From: Nevskia sp.
GTDB taxonomy: Bacteria; Pseudomonadota; Gammaproteobacteria; Nevskiales; Nevskiaceae
DNA length: 47,556 bases
Direction of reading: 5' to 3'
Assembly (NCBI GenBank): GCA_030694365.1
Contig: JAUXYM010000015.1
Span: forward strand, 1 to 47,556
Shown: piece by piece, positions 9,938 to 18,004 of the stretch
Numbering within the stretch: the first letter of the stretch is position 1
How the letters are laid out: every line of letters starts with the position of its first letter
The notes under the pieces: model-generated
Told to the model about the DNA's origin: nothing
The model's input: the letters and a program-made list of their open reading frames with translations, nothing else
The model's database searches: none
Translations under genes and position numbers: made by a program

Positions 9938-10270
9938 ATGAAACTCCGTCAACTCGCGCCGCTGTTTGCGCTCACGCTGTCGTTCGCGGCATTCGCAGCG
10001 ACGGCACCCAGCGACAAGGAACTGCAGCAGTTCGTTGCCGCGTCCGTTGAGGTCAACAAGATCCACAGCGCTTCACTGGCCAAGCGGGAAGCGGCCAGTA
10101 CCACCGCCGCTGTCGAGAAGCTGGAAGATGAAGCCACCAGCCAGATGGAAAAGGCGATCGAGGCCAAGGGTCTGACCGCCGATCGTTACGCCGAGCTCTA
10201 CACGGTGATGCAGAGCGACGCCGCCACCAAGGCAAGGGTCGCCGAACTGGCGAAGCCTTACCGCAAGTAA
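9938..10270 (+). CDS. Exported DUF4168-type protein
   Basis: This 110-residue protein begins with a signal peptide (MKLRQLAPLFALTLSFAAFA, cleavage near AFAA-TA). The mature part is helical: SDKELQQFVAASVEVNKI, then a coiled-coil-like QMEKAIEAKGLTADRYAELY. This matches the layout of DUF4168 proteins, small periplasmic proteins of unknown role. A GAGGA sequence precedes the ATG. It is a single-gene unit between tgt and the palindrome at 10279. Confidence 0.68.
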   Translation: MKLRQLAPLFALTLSFAAFAATAPSDKELQQFVAASVEVNKIHSASLAKREAASTTAAVEKLEDEATSQMEKAIEAKGLTADRYAELYTVMQSDAATKARVAELAKPYRK

Positions 10271-10278
10271 AGTTGTGA

Positions 10279-10310
10279 GGCCCTGGCTCCGATCGATCGG
10301 AGCCAGGGCC
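10279..10310. terminator. Perfect 32-bp palindrome after the DUF4168 gene
   Basis: GGCCCTGGCTCCGATC is followed immediately by its exact reverse complement. It lies 8 bases after the stop codon. There is no T run, so it may act as a strong hairpin protecting the 3' end or as a non-canonical terminator. Confidence 0.55.
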
Positions 10311-10367
10311 ATTGCCGCGTCTTCGACAGGACAACCCTAGAATGCTTCGGAATAACTGGGGCAGACG

Positions 10368-11234
10368 ATGGATTGGAACAAGGGCAGGCTGAGCCGTAAT
10401 GTCGAGGACCGGCGCAGTGGCGGCGGTGGAGGCGGTGGCAAGCTCGGCGCTGGCGCGATGCTCGCGGTCGTCGTCATCAGCGTGCTGCTCGGCAAGAACC
10501 CGTTGGAGATGATCGGCCTGCTCGAACAGTCCGGCGTTGCCGATGCCGTTCAGGGCAGCAGCGAGCAGGGCACCGCACCGCCGCAGGATGATCGCGAAGC
10601 GGAATTCGTCGCCCGCATCCTCGGCGATACCGAGGATGTCTGGGGCGCGATCTTCCAGCAGGCCGGCAGCCGCTATGTCGAGCCTAAGCTGGTGCTGTTC
10701 GCCGGCCGGGTGCAGACCGACTGCGGCGGTGCCACCTCGGCCAGCGGGCCGTTCTACTGCCCGGCCGATCAACAGGTCTATCTCGATACGAGCTTCTTCG
10801 CGCAGATGCGCGATCAACTCGGCGGTGGTGGCGATTTCGCCGAGGCTTATGTGATCGCCCATGAAGTGGGTCATCACGTGCAGACCCTGCTTGGCGTGTC
10901 GGCGAAAGTGAATGCTGCCCGCCAACGCGGCGACCAGCTTCGTGGTGATGGCGGCCTGCTGGTGCGTCAGGAACTGCAGGCCGATTGCCTGGCCGGCGTC
11001 TGGACGCATCACGCGCAGGCCCGACACCAGTGGCTGGAGGCAGGCGACATCGACGAAGCACTGCGCACCGCCACCGCGATCGGCGACGATCGTCTGCAGA
11101 AGCAGGCGCAGGGCACAGTGGTGCCGGATGCCTTCACCCATGGCACGTCGGCGGAGCGGGTGCGCTGGTTCAAGGCCGGTTTCGAGCGTGGTGAAGTGGC
11201 CGGCTGCGATACCTTTTCGGCGAAGGCGCTGTAG
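10368..11234 (+). CDS. ypfJ: Neutral zinc metallopeptidase, YpfJ family
   Basis: This 288-residue protein is anchored by one N-terminal helix (AGAMLAVVVISVLLG, residues ~28-43) after a glycine-rich stretch with eight consecutive glycines. The periplasmic part holds the zinc motif AHEVGHHVQ near residue 164 and the family pattern GRVQTDCGGATSASGPFYCP. The downstream ELQADCLAGVW supplies the third-ligand region. YpfJ proteins are putative peptidases of unknown substrate. Convergent with the gene at 11239, with only 4 bases between stops. Confidence 0.85.
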   Translation: MDWNKGRLSRNVEDRRSGGGGGGGKLGAGAMLAVVVISVLLGKNPLEMIGLLEQSGVADAVQGSSEQGTAPPQDDREAEFVARILGDTEDVWGAIFQQAGSRYVEPKLVLFAGRVQTDCGGATSASGPFYCPADQQVYLDTSFFAQMRDQLGGGGDFAEAYVIAHEVGHHVQTLLGVSAKVNAARQRGDQLRGDGGLLVRQELQADCLAGVWTHHAQARHQWLEAGDIDEALRTATAIGDDRLQKQAQGTVVPDAFTHGTSAERVRWFKAGFERGEVAGCDTFSAKAL

Positions 11235-11238
11235 CGGT

Positions 11239-11880
11239 TTAAACCCCGAGCCGCTGCATCAGGAAGTACGAAACGATCAGCGCGCCGGTGTAGAACACGC
11301 TGACAGCTGCCGCCGCGGAGAGTCGAGCGATGATGTTCGCCGAACGGACTTCGCGATAGGCATAGGCTGCTGCCGCGCCGAGCAGCGCTTCCGGCAGCAG
11401 CACGTAATGGGCGATGCCGTGCCAGGTCGGCACCTGCTGCGGCCGCCACAGGCCGAACACCGGCGCGGCCCATTCAGAGGCCGCGAACACGATCAGCGCC
11501 AGCAGGCCGGCGATTGCAGGTGTGCCGCGCGCGATCAGCAGGATCCAGAACAGCGGAATCACCCACATGCCGGCCATGTACACCGGCACCGTGCCGATGC
11601 GCGGCGCGCCGTGGTCGGGGAAGCTCAGGATGCCGATCAGCTGCGACAGCACCCAGTCCGGCACCACCTGACAGATCGACAGTGGCAACAGGAACCACCA
11701 CAGATCGAACCAATGACTGTGGCCGCTGCCGCGCGCGATCAGCGGCAACAGCAGGTTGTAGCCGATCACCACCGCGATCAGCGCCAGCCCGAGCATCGGC
11801 GTCTGCAGGTATCGGAACGTGGCCCAGCCGGCCGCGACGAGCAGGCCGTTGACGATCAGGGCATCGCGGACTTCACGCAT
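11239..11880 (-). CDS. Uncharacterised multi-helix membrane protein
   Basis: This 213-residue protein has about six membrane segments, starting MREVRDALIVNGLLVAAGW. Polar, possibly functional residues lie in SGHSHWFDLWWFLLP and in HGIAHYVLLPEALLG. I do not recognise the family with confidence. The ATG overlaps the glutathione peroxidase stop by 4 bases, so it is translated with that gene; whether the two work together is unknown. Confidence 0.6.
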   Translation of the reverse strand: MREVRDALIVNGLLVAAGWATFRYLQTPMLGLALIAVVIGYNLLLPLIARGSGHSHWFDLWWFLLPLSICQVVPDWVLSQLIGILSFPDHGAPRIGTVPVYMAGMWVIPLFWILLIARGTPAIAGLLALIVFAASEWAAPVFGLWRPQQVPTWHGIAHYVLLPEALLGAAAAYAYREVRSANIIARLSAAAAVSVFYTGALIVSYFLMQRLGV

Positions 11881-12365
11881 CAGGCAGCGAGCAGCTTCTC
11901 GATGTCCTTGGCGATCGACGCCGGGGTGTCGATCGAGCCGTAGCGCTTCAGCACTTCGCCGTTCTTGGCGACCAGGAACTTGGTGAAGTTCCACTTGATC
12001 GCTTCCGAACCGAGGATGCCCTTCTCTTCGCTCTTCAGGAACTTGTACAGCGGGTGCGCGTCGTCGCCGTTGACCTTGATCTTGGCGAACATCGGAAAGC
12101 TGACCTCGTAGGTCAGCGAGCAGAACTGCTGGATTTCCTTCTCGTCGCCCGGCTCCTGATGGCCGAACTGATCGCAGGGGAAGCCGAGGATCTCGACACC
12201 CTTGTCGTGCAAGTCCCGATACGCGGCTTCCAGGCCCTTGTACTGCGGCGTGAAACCGCACTTCGAAGCGACGTTGACGATCAGCAGGACTTTGCCCTTG
12301 TAGGCGTCGAGCTTGACTGTCTTGCCGTCGATGGTGGTGGCGCTGAAATCGTAGATCGTGGACAT
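11880..12365 (-). CDS. Glutathione peroxidase family protein (cysteine-type)
   Basis: Thiol peroxidase that reduces hydrogen peroxide and organic hydroperoxides. The 161-residue protein shows the peroxidatic cysteine in NVASKCGFTPQY (about residue 36), the catalytic glutamine in GFPCDQFGHQEPG, and the Trp/Asn pair in IKWNFTKFLV. It uses Cys, not selenocysteine. The protein has no signal peptide and is cytosolic, like E. coli BtuE. Bacterial members usually take electrons from thioredoxin. Overlaps the downstream membrane gene by 4 bases; a toxin gene ends 24 bases upstream. Confidence 0.9.
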   Translation of the reverse strand: MSTIYDFSATTIDGKTVKLDAYKGKVLLIVNVASKCGFTPQYKGLEAAYRDLHDKGVEILGFPCDQFGHQEPGDEKEIQQFCSLTYEVSFPMFAKIKVNGDDAHPLYKFLKSEEKGILGSEAIKWNFTKFLVAKNGEVLKRYGSIDTPASIAKDIEKLLAA

Positions 12366-12389
12366 CGGGAATCCTCGCTTTTAGAACGG

Positions 12390-12683
12390 TCAGAGGTTGC
12401 GGTCGAGCCAGTAATCAGGCTGCTGGCGGTGATGGCAGACCGCTGCAATGACGATCACGCCATCGAGCGGCCGGAAAATGATGCTGTACGGAAAGCTTTT
12501 GATGCGGCGCTTCCTGAAACTGTGCGGCCCTTTTCGGCCCAGTTGCGGAAACTCGACGGCGCTGATGACGGCGGCATACATCTCCCGGTCAAAGCGCGCG
12601 GCCAGTGGCGGGTCGATGCTGGTGTAGTAGCGAACCGCGTTGGCAAATTCTTCGCCGGCTTCAGGCGTGAACCGAAAACTCAC
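12390..12683 (-). CDS. RelE/ParE-family toxin
   Basis: This 97-residue protein has the RelE/ParE fold signature: N-terminal helix pair EEFANAVRYYTSIDPPLAARF, and C-terminal strands RRIKSFPYSIIFRP followed by VIVIAAVCHHRQQPDYW. The conserved Arg and the terminal HxRxxPxYW-like element are kept. ParE members poison gyrase and RelE members cut mRNA on the ribosome; which one applies here cannot be told. The gene overlaps the upstream antitoxin by 4 bases in the antitoxin-first order. Confidence 0.85.
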   Translation of the reverse strand: MSFRFTPEAGEEFANAVRYYTSIDPPLAARFDREMYAAVISAVEFPQLGRKGPHSFRKRRIKSFPYSIIFRPLDGVIVIAAVCHHRQQPDYWLDRNL

Positions 12684-12931
12684 TTGAGGCTGAATTCGCG
12701 CCGTAGCTCAGCAAATACGGTCTCGCCATCCAGGAGTATCGAAGGGTCCTGTTCGGCCTCTTCCATGCGCCTCTTGGCAACAGCCATCCAGGCGGCTTCG
12801 ATCTCCGGCGACATCTCGCTGCCGCCCGCATCTTCATCATCGAGGCTCGCAAACAATGCTTCGGCGAGCGCTTCGCGGTCTTCGATCGGCAACCCCAGCG
12901 CCTGCTCCAACAAGGTCTTTCTCAGTTCCAT
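12680..12931 (-). CDS. Antitoxin of the addiction-module (unstable antitoxin) family
   Basis: This 83-residue acidic protein reads LPIEDREALAEALFASLDD at the N-terminus and ends in VFAELRREFSLK, the pattern of the short antitoxins paired with ParE/RelE toxins. The middle (SPEIEAAWMAVAKRRMEEAE) is the usual helix. It lacks a clear DNA-binding domain. Start ATG at 12931. Pairing and overlap with the toxin at 12390 make the module assignment secure. Confidence 0.83.
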   Translation of the reverse strand: MELRKTLLEQALGLPIEDREALAEALFASLDDEDAGGSEMSPEIEAAWMAVAKRRMEEAEQDPSILLDGETVFAELRREFSLK

Positions 12932-12980
12932 GACTTGCGCCTCCTGAAAATCCCGTTGCTGGAGCTTAACGCTCTTGCGT

Positions 12981-14726
12981 TCAGAAATTCGCCGCGTCCA
13001 GCGCCATCAGCTCGCTGGCCGGCTGGCGCACGTTGGCGCACAGGCTCGTCACCTGCGGCAGCATGCGGGCGGCAAAGAACTGCGCGGTGTTGAGCTTCTG
13101 GGACTTGAAGATATCGTCGCTGGAGTTGATCGCCGCCTTGGCCATGCGCAGCCAGTTGTAGCCGAGGTAGGTCAGGGAGAAGGCGCGCTGGAAATCGACC
13201 GCGCCGAAGCCGGCATCGTTCGGATTGGTCTTGAACGATTCCTGCAGCCAGGCGGTGGTCTTCTCGAGTTCGTCGATGGCTTCGCGCAGCGGCTTGGCGA
13301 TGAAGCCGAGCGGCGCGTCGCCGGTCGATTCCGAACGTACCTTGGCGAAGAAGCGCGCCGGCAGGCGACCGTTGTCGATCATCAGCTTGCGGCGCACCAG
13401 ATCCATCGCCTGGATGCCGTTGGTGCCTTCGTAGAGGCAGAGGATCTTGGCGTCGCGCATGATCTGCTCGACACCGTGCTCGCGGATGAAGCCGTGACCG
13501 CCGTAGACCTGGATCGCCAGGCTGCCGAGATCGACGGCCGAATCGGTGCAGAAGCTCTTGACCAGCGGCGTGTTCAGCTCGACCCAGTCATTGGCTTCCT
13601 CGCGAACCGCCGGTTCCGGATGGTGGTGGGCGATGTCGACGTACATGCCGGTCTCGTAGGCCAGCACGCGGGCGCCTTCGGTGGTCGCGCGCATGGTCAG
13701 CAGCATCCGGCGCACGTCCGGGTGGTCGATGATCGTGGCACCGCCGTTGAAGGCCTTGCCCTGCTTGCGATCCTTGGCGTAGGCGATGGCGTTCTGGGTG
13801 GCCAGTTCGCACAGGCCCAGGCCCTGCATGCCGACCAGGATGCGTGCCAGATTCATCATCACGAACATGTTCTGGATGCCGGTGTTCGGCGCGCCGACCA
13901 GCCAGCCCTTGGCGCCCTCGAACTGCAGTGCGCAGGTGCAGGAACCATGGATGCCCATCTTGTGTTCGATGGACGTGCAGGTGACCTTGTTGCGCGCGCC
14001 GATGCTGCCGTCGGCATTGACCAGGAACTTCGGCACCGCGAAGGTCGTCAGGCCCTTGACGCCGGCCGGGCCGCCTTCGATGCGCGCCAGCACGAAGTGC
14101 ACGATGTTCTCCACCATCGTGTGCTCGCCGGAGGTGATGAAGATCTTGCCGCCATCGAGCGAGTAGCTGCCGTCGTCGTTGGGGGTGGCCTTGGTCTTGA
14201 TCGCGCCGAGGTCGGTGCCGGCCTGCGGTTCGGTGATGCACATGGTGCCGGTCCACTCGCCGGTGGCGAGCTTCGGCAAATAGGTCTGCTTGATCTCGTC
14301 GGAACCGGCCGCGAGGATGCCCTCGAAGCAGCCGACGGTCAGGCCCGGATACAGCGCGAAGGCGACGTCCGCCGAGCAGAGCATCTCGTCGATGACCTTG
14401 CCGAGCGTGTACGGAAGGCCGGCACCGCCCCATTCAGAGGGGTTGGAAATGCCGACCCAGCCCGCTTCCTGATACTGCTTGTAGGTTTCCTTGAAGCCCT
14501 TCGGCACCGTCACCTCGCCATTGCTGAGCTTGCAGCCCTCGGCATCGCCGGGCGCGTTCAGCGGCGCGACCTGGTTCTGGATCAGCTTGGCGGCTTCCTC
14601 GATCAGGCCATTCAGCGTGTCCGCCTTGGCATCGGCCATCGCCGGCATTTCGGCCAGGGAACCGACGTTCAGCACGTCGTTGAGAACAAACTGGATTTCG
14701 CGCACGGGCGCAGCGTAGGTCGCCAT
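12981..14726 (-). CDS. Acyl-CoA dehydrogenase, large DmdC-like type
   Basis: Flavoprotein that oxidises an acyl-CoA at the alpha-beta bond. At 581 residues it is the long type with an extra C-terminal domain. Visible motifs: MCITEPQAGTDLGAIKTKA (flavin and substrate loop), IFITSGEHTM, GIHGSCTC, and the catalytic-glutamate block LYEGTNGIQAMDL near residue 430. The last ~100 residues form the added helical domain. A paralogue with the same layout is at 42872-44689. The substrate chain length is not evident. The 189-base leader upstream (14727-14915) holds no gene. Confidence 0.88.
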   Translation of the reverse strand: MATYAAPVREIQFVLNDVLNVGSLAEMPAMADAKADTLNGLIEEAAKLIQNQVAPLNAPGDAEGCKLSNGEVTVPKGFKETYKQYQEAGWVGISNPSEWGGAGLPYTLGKVIDEMLCSADVAFALYPGLTVGCFEGILAAGSDEIKQTYLPKLATGEWTGTMCITEPQAGTDLGAIKTKATPNDDGSYSLDGGKIFITSGEHTMVENIVHFVLARIEGGPAGVKGLTTFAVPKFLVNADGSIGARNKVTCTSIEHKMGIHGSCTCALQFEGAKGWLVGAPNTGIQNMFVMMNLARILVGMQGLGLCELATQNAIAYAKDRKQGKAFNGGATIIDHPDVRRMLLTMRATTEGARVLAYETGMYVDIAHHHPEPAVREEANDWVELNTPLVKSFCTDSAVDLGSLAIQVYGGHGFIREHGVEQIMRDAKILCLYEGTNGIQAMDLVRRKLMIDNGRLPARFFAKVRSESTGDAPLGFIAKPLREAIDELEKTTAWLQESFKTNPNDAGFGAVDFQRAFSLTYLGYNWLRMAKAAINSSDDIFKSQKLNTAQFFAARMLPQVTSLCANVRQPASELMALDAANF

Positions 14727-14915
14727 GATCGAGCAACTCCGGGGAGGGGTGAAGGGCTTATCGAAGCCACCTCGACTGCGAACAATCAGGCAGAAGTGAC
14801 GTGGATAAACACTCGTTCGATGGCCAAAAGATTAACACGGGCTCGGTCATTTCCGCGCCGCCTGCGGCTCAGGCAAGGGACAGACGCCGGCCTGATCGCG
14901 GGCTGCGTTTGCGGC

Positions 14916-15470
14916 TCAGATCGCTGCCTTGGGCGCTTCCGGATAGGTGACGAAGCGCGCCTCGAAGCCGGCTTTCTGCGCCGCCTCGCCGACCGCCGCG
15001 CGATGGCTGTCCGGGCCGACATAGATCAGCACCAGCATCTTCAGGTCATCGGCCTGGTGAGCAGCCAGCGCCGCCAGCAGGGTGCGGCGATTGCGCTCCG
15101 GGTCCGGGCCGGCGATGCCGAGGTAGTCGTGCTCCTGCGCCGCCTGCATCAGCTTGCCGCCCAACTCGGTCACTTCGACGGCTTCCGGCATCTCGTTGGT
15201 CATCGCGAAGAAGTAGAAGCTTTCGAGGTCAGGCGGCACCTGGGTGCCGGCCAGGCGCATCGCGGTATCAAGATTGAAGGTGGCGTTAACCGGCTCGCCG
15301 GTGGCAGCCTCGGCTGGCGCTGCGGGGCTCTCGGCAGCCGCCTGCTGTTCGGCCGGATCGGGTGCCCGGTAACCGACGAGCAGCGCGGCACCGATGGCGG
15401 CGCAGATCAGCAGGGCAGTGAGCTGATCGCGGCGCGGCGCGGAGTTTTCGACAGGAGCGGAATCGGTCAT
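14916..15470 (-). CDS. Uncharacterised single-pass membrane protein
   Basis: This 184-residue protein starts at the ATG at 15470 (MTDSAPVENSAPRRDQ). One helix follows (LTALLICAAIGAALLVGY), then an Ala/Pro-rich linker of about 30 residues. A compact alpha/beta domain comes last, containing LAGTQVPPDLESFYFFAM and LKMLVLIYVGPDSHRAAV. I recognise no family. The domain is likely periplasmic with an N-in anchor. It is divergent from yajC. Confidence 0.55.
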   Translation of the reverse strand: MTDSAPVENSAPRRDQLTALLICAAIGAALLVGYRAPDPAEQQAAAESPAAPAEAATGEPVNATFNLDTAMRLAGTQVPPDLESFYFFAMTNEMPEAVEVTELGGKLMQAAQEHDYLGIAGPDPERNRRTLLAALAAHQADDLKMLVLIYVGPDSHRAAVGEAAQKAGFEARFVTYPEAPKAAI

Positions 15471-15552
15471 CGGAACGGCTCTGAACAGGGTGGCGAGTCG
15501 CAAAAGCCTAGCATCCGCCGGCAAGGCGGTGGCCGTTCCGGTGCTCGCCCAA

Positions 15553-15611
15553 ACTTGGAATTGAGCTCGAAATAGGCTTGAAATGGGGCTTGAAAGGGGG
15601 CTCGAAGGCCT
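15553..15611. repeat. Five imperfect ~12-bp tandem repeats upstream of yajC
   Basis: Units begin near 15553, 15565, 15576, 15588 and 15600 and read ACTTGGAATTGA, GCTCGAAATAG, GCTTGAAATGGG, GCTTGAAAGGGG and GCTCGAAGGCC. Spacing is 11-12 bases, about one helical turn. A CATAAT -10-like hexamer follows at 15616. This could be a set of regulator sites or simple slippage. Confidence 0.5.
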
Positions 15612-15655
15612 GTGGCATAATCCAGCCCCTTTTCGCATCACACAAGGTTTCCACC

Positions 15656-16009
15656 GTGCTGGAATTGCTCGATCTGCTGATCCCGGTTGCACAGGCCCAG
15701 GCCACCGGTGTGCCCAAGGCTTCTGGGGCCCCCGGTCTGCTGGAAGCGACGTGGCCGCTGCTGGTGCTGCTGCCGCTGTTCTACTTCATGCTGATCCGGC
15801 CGCAGATGAAGCGCTCGAAGGAAGCCAAGGAAATGCTCGGCCAACTCGCCAAGGGCGATGAAGCGGTGTCGAGCGGGGGTCTCGCCGGCCGCATCACCGT
15901 GATCGGCGAGAACTACGTCACCCTGGAGATCGCCGACAAGGTCGAGGTCAAGATCCAGAAGTCCGCGATCACCAGCATCCTGCCCAAGGGCACGCTGAAG
16001 AACCTGTGA
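15656..16009 (+). CDS. yajC: Sec translocon accessory protein YajC
   Basis: Small single-pass inner-membrane subunit of the SecDF-YajC complex that assists SecYEG. I choose the GTG at 15656, preceded by AAGG 8 bases upstream. It gives an N-terminus VLELLDLLIPVAQAQA that matches the usual YajC start; the in-frame ATG at 15578 would add 26 residues through the repeat region. The membrane helix is LLVLLPLFYFMLIRP, followed by the conserved QMKRSKEAKEML and GGLAGRITVIGENYVTLEI. Length 117 residues. Confidence 0.92.
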   Translation: MLELLDLLIPVAQAQATGVPKASGAPGLLEATWPLLVLLPLFYFMLIRPQMKRSKEAKEMLGQLAKGDEAVSSGGLAGRITVIGENYVTLEIADKVEVKIQKSAITSILPKGTLKNL

Positions 16010-16117
16010 CGCTGTAGTCCCCGCCGCGTCGCCGCCGGGTCTGCACCGGGGCGTAGCGGCGGGCTGAACTGAATCTGGCCCCAGGGCCGGACCTCCCGCC
16101 GCCCGACGAACGCCGCC

Positions 16118-17986
16118 ATGCATCAGTACCCCTTCTGGAAGCCCGTGACGCTGGTCATCGTCACGCTGCTCGGCCTGCTCTACGCGCTGCCGAACATCTA
16201 TGGCGAAGACCCCGCCGTGCAGATCAGCACCAGTTCCGGTGATCCGGTGCCTGCCGATTTCGGCAGCCGCATCGCCAAGGTGCTGGAAGCCGAAAAGATC
16301 GAGGACCGCGGCTCGCGGCTCGAAGGCACGCAATGGGTGGTTCGCTTCGCCAGCCCGGAAGTGCAGCTCCGGGCGGTTGATGCGATCAAACGCGATCTCG
16401 AAGGCCAGGGCTATGTGTCGGCGCTGAATCTGGCCTCGAAGACGCCGAAGTGGCTGGCGGCGCTGGGCGGCAAGCCGATGGCGCTCGGTCTCGATCTGCG
16501 CGGCGGTGTGCACTTCCTGCTGCAGGTGGCGGTGGAAGACGTGCGCAAGGCCGCCGTCGAGCGCCTGATCAACGATGTGCCGAAGTTCCTGCGTGACAAA
16601 GACCTCCGCTATTCCGGCCGTCGCAAGGCTGGCGAAGCGATCGTCATCGAATTCGCCGACGCCGATCGTCTTGAAAAGGCCCGCACCGCGATCGCCCGCG
16701 AATACCGCGAGCTGACCGTCTCGACCCCGCCGGACGCCGCCGTGCCGTCGCTGTCGGTGAGCTTGTCGGAAGTCGAAGCCAAGCGCCTGATCGACGATGC
16801 GGTGCAGAAGAACCTGATCACCCTGCGCAATCGCGTCAATCAGTTCGGCGTCGCCGAACCGATCGTCCAGCGTCAGGGCGCGGATCGCATCGTCGTCCAG
16901 CTACCCGGCGTGCAGGACCCGACCCGGGTCAAGGAACTGCTCGGCGCCACCGCCACCCTGGAATACCGCGCTGTCGATGAGAACGCCGATGCCGCCAGTG
17001 CCGCCGCCAGCGGCGTGATTCCGGCCGGCGATGAATTGTTCTACCAGCGTGGCTCGCATCGTCCGTATCTGCTGAAGCGCGAAACCATCGCCAGCGGGGC
17101 CGAGCTGACCAGCGCCACGCCGACCATCGACCACGAATCGGGCACGCCGGCGGTCAGCGTCAAGCTCGACAGCAGCGGTGCGAAAAAAATGCTCGATTTC
17201 ACCTCGAAGAACGTCGGCAAGCTGATGGCCGTCGTCTACAAGGAAACCGAGATCAAGACCACCTACAACACCCGTGGCGAAGCGATACGCGAGCGCCGCG
17301 ACGTGCAGGAAGTGATTTCGGCAGCCACCGTTCGCGGCGTCTTCGGCGCCCAGTTCCAGACCACCGGCCTGTCGAGCCGCGAAGCCCGCGACCTCGCCGA
17401 CCTGCTGAAAGCCGGCGCCCTGGTCGCGCCGATCGAAATCATCGAGGAACGCACCATCGGCCCGAGCCTCGGCGCCGACAACATCCGTCGCGGCCTGTCC
17501 GCAGCACTCTTGGGCCTCGGCCTGGTGATGGTGTTCATGGTCGTCTACTACCGCGTCTTCGGCCTGTTCGCGATCGCCGCTCTGACCGTCAACCTGCTGC
17601 TGCTGACCGCCGTGCTGTCCTTGTTCCAGGCGACGCTGACCATGCCCGGCATCGCCGGCATCGTGCTGCACATGGGTATCGCGGTCGACGCCAACGTGCT
17701 GATCTACGAACGCATCCGCGAAGAACTGCGCGCCGGTTTGAGGCCGCATCAGGCGATCGACGCCGGCTACGATCGCGCCTTCCTGACCATCGCCGATGCC
17801 AACGTCACCGTGCTGATCGGCACCCTGGTGCTGTTTTTCCTCGGCGCCGGCGCGCTGAAGGGCTTCGCGATCACTTTGGCGATCGGTATCGTCACCTCGC
17901 AGTTCACCGCGATCGTGGGTAGTCGCACGCTCGCCCACTGGGTGTTCGGCAAACGCCAGAACCTCAAAGATCTGCCGATCTGGTAA
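16118..17986 (+). CDS. secD: Protein translocase subunit SecD
   Basis: Inner-membrane RND-like protein that uses the proton gradient to complete export through SecYEG. The 622-residue protein has the first helix PVTLVIVTLLGLLYALPNIY, the GLDLRGGVHFLLQV motif, a large periplasmic P1 region, and a C-terminal block of five helices. That block includes GIAGIVLHMGIAVDANVLIYERIREEL, seen here in two halves, with the proton-path Asp of the family. It lies 108 bases after yajC and 18 bases before secF, so it belongs to the same transcription unit. No strong ribosome-binding site is visible before the ATG. Confidence 0.96.
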   Translation: MHQYPFWKPVTLVIVTLLGLLYALPNIYGEDPAVQISTSSGDPVPADFGSRIAKVLEAEKIEDRGSRLEGTQWVVRFASPEVQLRAVDAIKRDLEGQGYVSALNLASKTPKWLAALGGKPMALGLDLRGGVHFLLQVAVEDVRKAAVERLINDVPKFLRDKDLRYSGRRKAGEAIVIEFADADRLEKARTAIAREYRELTVSTPPDAAVPSLSVSLSEVEAKRLIDDAVQKNLITLRNRVNQFGVAEPIVQRQGADRIVVQLPGVQDPTRVKELLGATATLEYRAVDENADAASAAASGVIPAGDELFYQRGSHRPYLLKRETIASGAELTSATPTIDHESGTPAVSVKLDSSGAKKMLDFTSKNVGKLMAVVYKETEIKTTYNTRGEAIRERRDVQEVISAATVRGVFGAQFQTTGLSSREARDLADLLKAGALVAPIEIIEERTIGPSLGADNIRRGLSAALLGLGLVMVFMVVYYRVFGLFAIAALTVNLLLLTAVLSLFQATLTMPGIAGIVLHMGIAVDANVLIYERIREELRAGLRPHQAIDAGYDRAFLTIADANVTVLIGTLVLFFLGAGALKGFAITLAIGIVTSQFTAIVGSRTLAHWVFGKRQNLKDLPIW

Positions 17987-18004
17987 GGCACAGGACTAGA
18001 ACCG

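Noticed and set aside
11880..12365. Selenocysteine in the glutathione peroxidase
   Set aside because: The active-site codon in ASKCGF is a normal cysteine codon and no in-frame TGA is present.
12390..12931. Toxin-antitoxin pair as part of a plasmid or prophage
   Set aside because: No integrase, phage or plasmid gene lies nearby. It is a lone chromosomal module.
12975..15575. An 866-codon open frame on the plus strand
   Set aside because: It lies opposite the acyl-CoA dehydrogenase (12981-14726, minus) and the next minus-strand gene. Its protein is a low-complexity Arg/Gly/Asp-rich translation with no domain. GC-rich codon bias on the other strand explains the open frame.
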